A DNA stretch of 64,000 nucleotides, from assembly GCA_964487745.1 (NCBI GenBank), contig CAZASG010000001.1, forward strand, positions 132,104-196,103, written 5' to 3'. Below the pieces are notes generated by a model. It was not told the origin of the DNA and searched no databases. It was given only the letters and a program-made list of their open reading frames with translations. Shown here piece after piece: positions 61,167 through 64,000 of this stretch; position 1 is the stretch's first letter, and the number at the start of each line of letters is the position of its first letter. Both the position numbers and the translations under genes were made by a program. This stretch comes from Desulfolinea sp964487745. Its GTDB lineage: Bacteria > Chloroflexota > Anaerolineae > Anaerolineales > Villigracilaceae.

Positions 61167-62162
61167 CTATTCCAAAGTTTCAGCTGTTATGATCAACACA
61201 TCAATGATCGTTTCCGAGGGGAAGCTTTCACCATTTAGTATTCCTACGGCATATTCCACACCCAAATATCCTTGACGAGCAGCCTGCTGATCAATAGTAA
61301 CCTCAAGCCAGCCCTCCTCTATTGCTTGCTTCGCTTCCTCCAAAGCATCGTACGCTGCAACAAGGACATCGTCGCGACCTGCTTCTTTTAGATAGTTTAT
61401 CGATCCCAAGGCCATCATATCGTTCGCACAGAATAGGGCTCCAATATCTGGGTATTGTAAAAACATCTGTTTAGTTACTTCATAACCTTCATCTATTTTC
61501 CAATTTGCAGTTTCCACAGAAACTATAGTGATATTGGAATTTTCAGAAAAAGCACGTACCGCCCCGTTTTTTCTTGCCTCAGCATTGAGTGCGCTGCGAA
61601 TTCCTTCTAAAATAGCAACATCTGTTGGACTGCTAATTTGATCACTGATGTATTTGGCCGATAAATAAGCCGCCTGTTCATTATTTACACTAATAAAGGG
61701 GACATTCTCTAACCCCACCTTATTCGAAAATTCTTGATCCAATTGGTTGTCAATATTGATTACAACAATTCCCGCATCTTGAGCTTGTTTGAGTACCGGA
61801 ATTAGCTCTAAAGAATCTCCCGGAGCAATTACAATAGCATCAACCTGTTCCCGGATGAGTTCGTCAACGATATCAATTTGCTGGACAATGGATGTTTCTT
61901 GTGCAGCAGTTTTAACAATCAGGTTAATTCCAAAATCTGCTTCAGCCTGTCGCCCACCCTTTTCCATCTCTACAAAAAAAGGATTCGTGAGGGTCTTCAT
62001 TACGAGGGCAATTGTATAAGCGTCACTACTACTCTCTACATTATCGTCTACCAAGGGGGTGAGTTCGATAAAAGGTTGTGATGACGCTTCTTGTTTAGGA
62101 GAGCTACAACCAGCAAAGAGAATTACAAAAACAATAAGCCAGCATATCTTTAATTTATTCAT
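61167..62162 (-). CDS. Sugar-type periplasmic solute-binding lipoprotein
   Basis: 331 residues from ATG at 62162 with AAGGAG upstream. The lipobox VILFAGC (Cys near residue 19) is followed by a tether and a Peripla_BP_4 (RbsB-like) domain: YTIALVMKTLTNPFFVEMEKG, VDAIVIAPGDSLELIPVL, GIVVINIDNQL, AILEGIRSALNAEARKNGA, and IGALFCANDMMALGSINYL. Such proteins bind sugars or autoinducer-like ligands outside the cell. No ABC permease or ATPase gene is beside it; instead it precedes a c-di-GMP receptor gene. It may therefore act as a ligand sensor for that receptor. Confidence 0.9.
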   Translation of the reverse strand: MNKLKICWLIVFVILFAGCSSPKQEASSQPFIELTPLVDDNVESSSDAYTIALVMKTLTNPFFVEMEKGGRQAEADFGINLIVKTAAQETSIVQQIDIVDELIREQVDAIVIAPGDSLELIPVLKQAQDAGIVVINIDNQLDQEFSNKVGLENVPFISVNNEQAAYLSAKYISDQISSPTDVAILEGIRSALNAEARKNGAVRAFSENSNITIVSVETANWKIDEGYEVTKQMFLQYPDIGALFCANDMMALGSINYLKEAGRDDVLVAAYDALEEAKQAIEEGWLEVTIDQQAARQGYLGVEYAVGILNGESFPSETIIDVLIITAETLE

Positions 62163-62406
62163 CACAACTCCTTATTCAATTGTTAGAAAATTCTCTTCAC
62201 AAAACATTAGATCATCTTTACACAGCACTCTTCCTTATCTTACTTTATCTTATAATCACTCATAAATTACAAATTTGAAAACTCTATATTTGAAGTAAAT
62301 ATTTCAAAGCAAGCTCTAATCATTTGAGCTTATTTATAGCATCTAAAAAAAGTGCCTATATTACAGTTTTATGACTTTCCCTGAGAATCAATAAAGGCAG
62401 CCGCAA
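62163..62406. other. Divergent AT-rich intergenic region
   Basis: About 240 nt between the binding-protein gene (minus) and trmO (plus). It is AT-rich and contains several TTATCTTA-like direct repeats near 62235-62255, but no convincing promoter, hairpin or RNA gene was recognised. Confidence 0.4.
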
Positions 62407-62883
62407 ATGAAAATCATCCTCACCCTCATCGGTTATGTCCACAGTCCTCGTGTTGAGATCGAAGACGATAATTGGGGCGAAATCATCTCACAGATCGTCT
62501 TGATTGACGCGTATGACGCCGAAGCCCTACAAGGCATTGAAAACTTTTCACATGCCGAGATCATCTTTTATTTCGATCGTGTTAAACGGGAGAAGATCGT
62601 CACCGGAGCGCGCTATCCACGCGGTCAGCAGGTTTGGGGCAAGGTCGGCATCTTCGCGCAGCGGGGCAAAAATCGCCCCAATCAGATCGGGCTAACGACA
62701 GTGCGCATCCTGCAACGGGATGGGAAAGTCCTGCATGTGCAGGGTTTGGATGCGATCCACGGAACGCCCGTACTCGATATCAAACCGGTGATGAAGGAAT
62801 TTCTGCCGCGTGGAGACGTGCTACAACCCCAATGGGCGACAGAGCTGATGCGCGATTATTGGGATAGCGGTACGGTAAAATAG
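62407..62883 (+). CDS. trmO: TrmO-family tRNA (N6-threonylcarbamoyladenosine-37-N6)-methyltransferase
   Basis: 158 residues. The TsaA/UPF0066 family pattern is present: LIGYVHSPRVEIEDDNWG, ALQGIENFSHAEIIFYFDRV, the SAM-site GKVGIFAQRGKNRPNQIGLTTV (R-x-NRPNxIGLT, about residues 78-99), and DAIHGTPVLDIKPV. TrmO adds a methyl group to t6A37 of tRNA-Thr. This copy is a short form lacking the C-terminal domain of the E. coli enzyme, so another substrate is possible. Confidence 0.85.
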   Translation: MKIILTLIGYVHSPRVEIEDDNWGEIISQIVLIDAYDAEALQGIENFSHAEIIFYFDRVKREKIVTGARYPRGQQVWGKVGIFAQRGKNRPNQIGLTTVRILQRDGKVLHVQGLDAIHGTPVLDIKPVMKEFLPRGDVLQPQWATELMRDYWDSGTVK

Positions 62884-62911
62884 GAAAAATCCATTTTTCT
62901 AAGGAACCTGC

Positions 62912-64000
62912 ATGAACACAAGTATTGATGAGAGATTTGCTCCTTTTGAAAAGCGAATGCGTAGCGAAAATATGCCAGAACTCGCTATTAAAAGTTTTAG
63001 GTACTATTATGCCCAGCTCGTTGAAGGGGAAACCGGATTCGTCCACGCAGCCGATATTGAAGCCATTGAAAATATAGCTGATGTAGAAACGATCTCGGAA
63101 GATACAGCCAAGATCGGTCAGGCAGCTTTATCAAGTGCCGTGATCGTTAAACTGAATGGCGGCTTGGGAACAAGTATGGGACTCGAAAAGGCGAAATCCC
63201 TGCTGCAGATCAAAGGGGATTTTTCATTTTTAGACATCATTGCCCAACAAGCACAGGCATTGGATATTCCGCTTGTCTTAATGAATAGCTTTGCCACTGA
63301 AGAAGATAGTCTGGCATTCCTTGAAAAATACCCCAAGCTGTGGGAGAGTGGCATTGACCTGTCTTTCTTGCAGCATAAGGTCCCCAAAGTAAAACAAGCT
63401 GATCTGACCCCCGTTACCTGGGCTGAAAACCCGGCTCTGGAATGGGCGCCGCCCGGTCATGGCAATATCTATTCTGCTTTGGTCACAAGCGGAATGCTGG
63501 ACAACCTTTTGAAATCCGGCTTTAAATACGCCTTTATTTCCAACTCTGATAATCTGGGGGCTGTGATAGATACGAAGATCCTGGGACATCTTGTTGAATC
63601 GCGGGCACCCTTTTTGATGGAAGTTGCCGAACGCACTGAAATGGATGTAAAGGGTGGCTTCCCTGTTCGCCACCGTGATGGGCAACTTGTTCTCTGGGAA
63701 ATTGCGCAATGCCCTCCGGAAGAAAGACATATCCACCAGGATATTGAACGCTTTGATTATTTCAATACCAATAGCATTTGGGTCAATTTGGTGGCGCTAA
63801 AAGAAGAGATGCAGAGGAAAGACAATAATCTCCAGCTTCCCATGATCCGCAATGAAAAGACGGTTGATCCCAAGAAGAGCGATTCTACGCCGGTCTATAG
63901 CTTGGAAACCGCACAAGGCGCGGCGATCTCCGCCTTTGAAGGTTCTCAACCTGTGCGCATTCCGCGCAATCGTTTCAATCCTGTAAAAACAACAAACGAA
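62912..64000 (+). CDS. UTP-glucose-1-phosphate uridylyltransferase (UDPGP type), N-terminal part
   Basis: 363 codons from ATG at 62912 with AAGGAA upstream; the frame is open to the right edge. The UDPGP family block VIVKLNGGLGTSMGLEKAKSL (nucleotide-binding loop LNGGLGTSMG with the downstream Lys, about residues 84-104) is followed by PLVLMNSFATEEDS, PPGHGNIYSALV, YAFISNSDNLGAVID, and RFDYFNTNSIWVNL. It makes UDP-glucose for surface glycan and glycogen. The family is about 450-480 residues, so roughly 100 residues are missing beyond the window. Confidence 0.93.
   Translation, partial: MNTSIDERFAPFEKRMRSENMPELAIKSFRYYYAQLVEGETGFVHAADIEAIENIADVETISEDTAKIGQAALSSAVIVKLNGGLGTSMGLEKAKSLLQIKGDFSFLDIIAQQAQALDIPLVLMNSFATEEDSLAFLEKYPKLWESGIDLSFLQHKVPKVKQADLTPVTWAENPALEWAPPGHGNIYSALVTSGMLDNLLKSGFKYAFISNSDNLGAVIDTKILGHLVESRAPFLMEVAERTEMDVKGGFPVRHRDGQLVLWEIAQCPPEERHIHQDIERFDYFNTNSIWVNLVALKEEMQRKDNNLQLPMIRNEKTVDPKKSDSTPVYSLETAQGAAISAFEGSQPVRIPRNRFNPVKTTNE

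Noticed and set aside
1..64000. tRNA, rRNA and CRISPR loci
   Set aside because: Intergenic stretches were read on both strands; no cloverleaf, rRNA segment or repeat-spacer array was recognised, though a covariance scan could find a missed small RNA.

Overview
The window looks like chromosome of an anaerobic or facultative Chloroflexota bacterium, most likely class Anaerolineae. This is inferred from gene content, not from a marker gene. The clues are Thr-Pro (TPTPTFTPT-type) linkers in exported proteins, Tat-exported and membrane-anchored L,D-transpeptidases, a giant SdrD-B/sortase adhesin, an aldehyde:ferredoxin oxidoreductase, frequent TTG/GTG starts and mid-range GC. No rRNA or tRNA gene and no CRISPR array was seen. 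Both ends are cut inside genes: rsmI on the left and a UTP-glucose-1-phosphate uridylyltransferase on the right.

Layout. 1-2.6 kb: rsmI start, a small membrane ORF broken by an in-frame stop, then MOSC, GNAT, nucleoside deaminase and YdeI/OmpD-associated genes in a tight row. 2.6-6.7 kb: a short membrane protein and a Flp-pilin-like protein with five Cna-B-like repeats on the minus strand, then lgt and a DUF4405 membrane pair. 6.9-10.6 kb: the NAD de novo operon nadC-nadA-nadB behind a good promoter. 10.6-13 kb: an inverted repeat, a small membrane protein, an MFS transporter and a phosphoesterase. 13.1-21.5 kb: one 2797-residue secreted adhesin with DUF11-like domains, seven SdrD-B modules, an LPSTG motif and its own C-terminal sortase domain, preceded by a structured leader.

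21.7-34 kb: a ten-gene, nearly gapless minus-strand operon for surface glycan (gmd, GT2, GT4, pyruvyltransferase-like, flippase-like, three large GT-C-like membrane proteins, a methyltransferase) ending in radC and driven by a near-consensus promoter. 34-44.4 kb: a further membrane glycosyltransferase, a LURP-one-related pair, and a cell-wall operon of one amidase, four L,D-transpeptidases, a small membrane protein and a GT39-like protein. 44.5-52.2 kb: flavin reductase, AMMECR1, YihY, EamA, two lipoproteins and an aldehyde:ferredoxin oxidoreductase.

52.2-58.2 kb is the most accessory part. It has an AT-rich two-gene cassette of unknown function, then a DUF559 endonuclease gene bracketed by REP-like branched hairpins and by a 33-nt duplication of the start of the next gene (a glyoxalase). 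Then follow DDAH-like, methyltransferase, phosphoribosyltransferase-like and GNAT genes. 58.2-62.2 kb: a dual GGDEF-EAL receptor co-directional with a sugar-type solute-binding lipoprotein. 62.4-64 kb: TrmO and the uridylyltransferase.

The strongest theme is the cell surface: lipoprotein maturation (lgt), pilin-like and sortase-linked adhesins, glycan synthesis and export, and peptidoglycan cross-linking. The best candidates for something undescribed are the adhesin-sortase fusion with its leader, the DUF559/REP-like module with target duplication, the Flp-pilin with a Cna-B-like stalk, and the unknown two-gene cassette.
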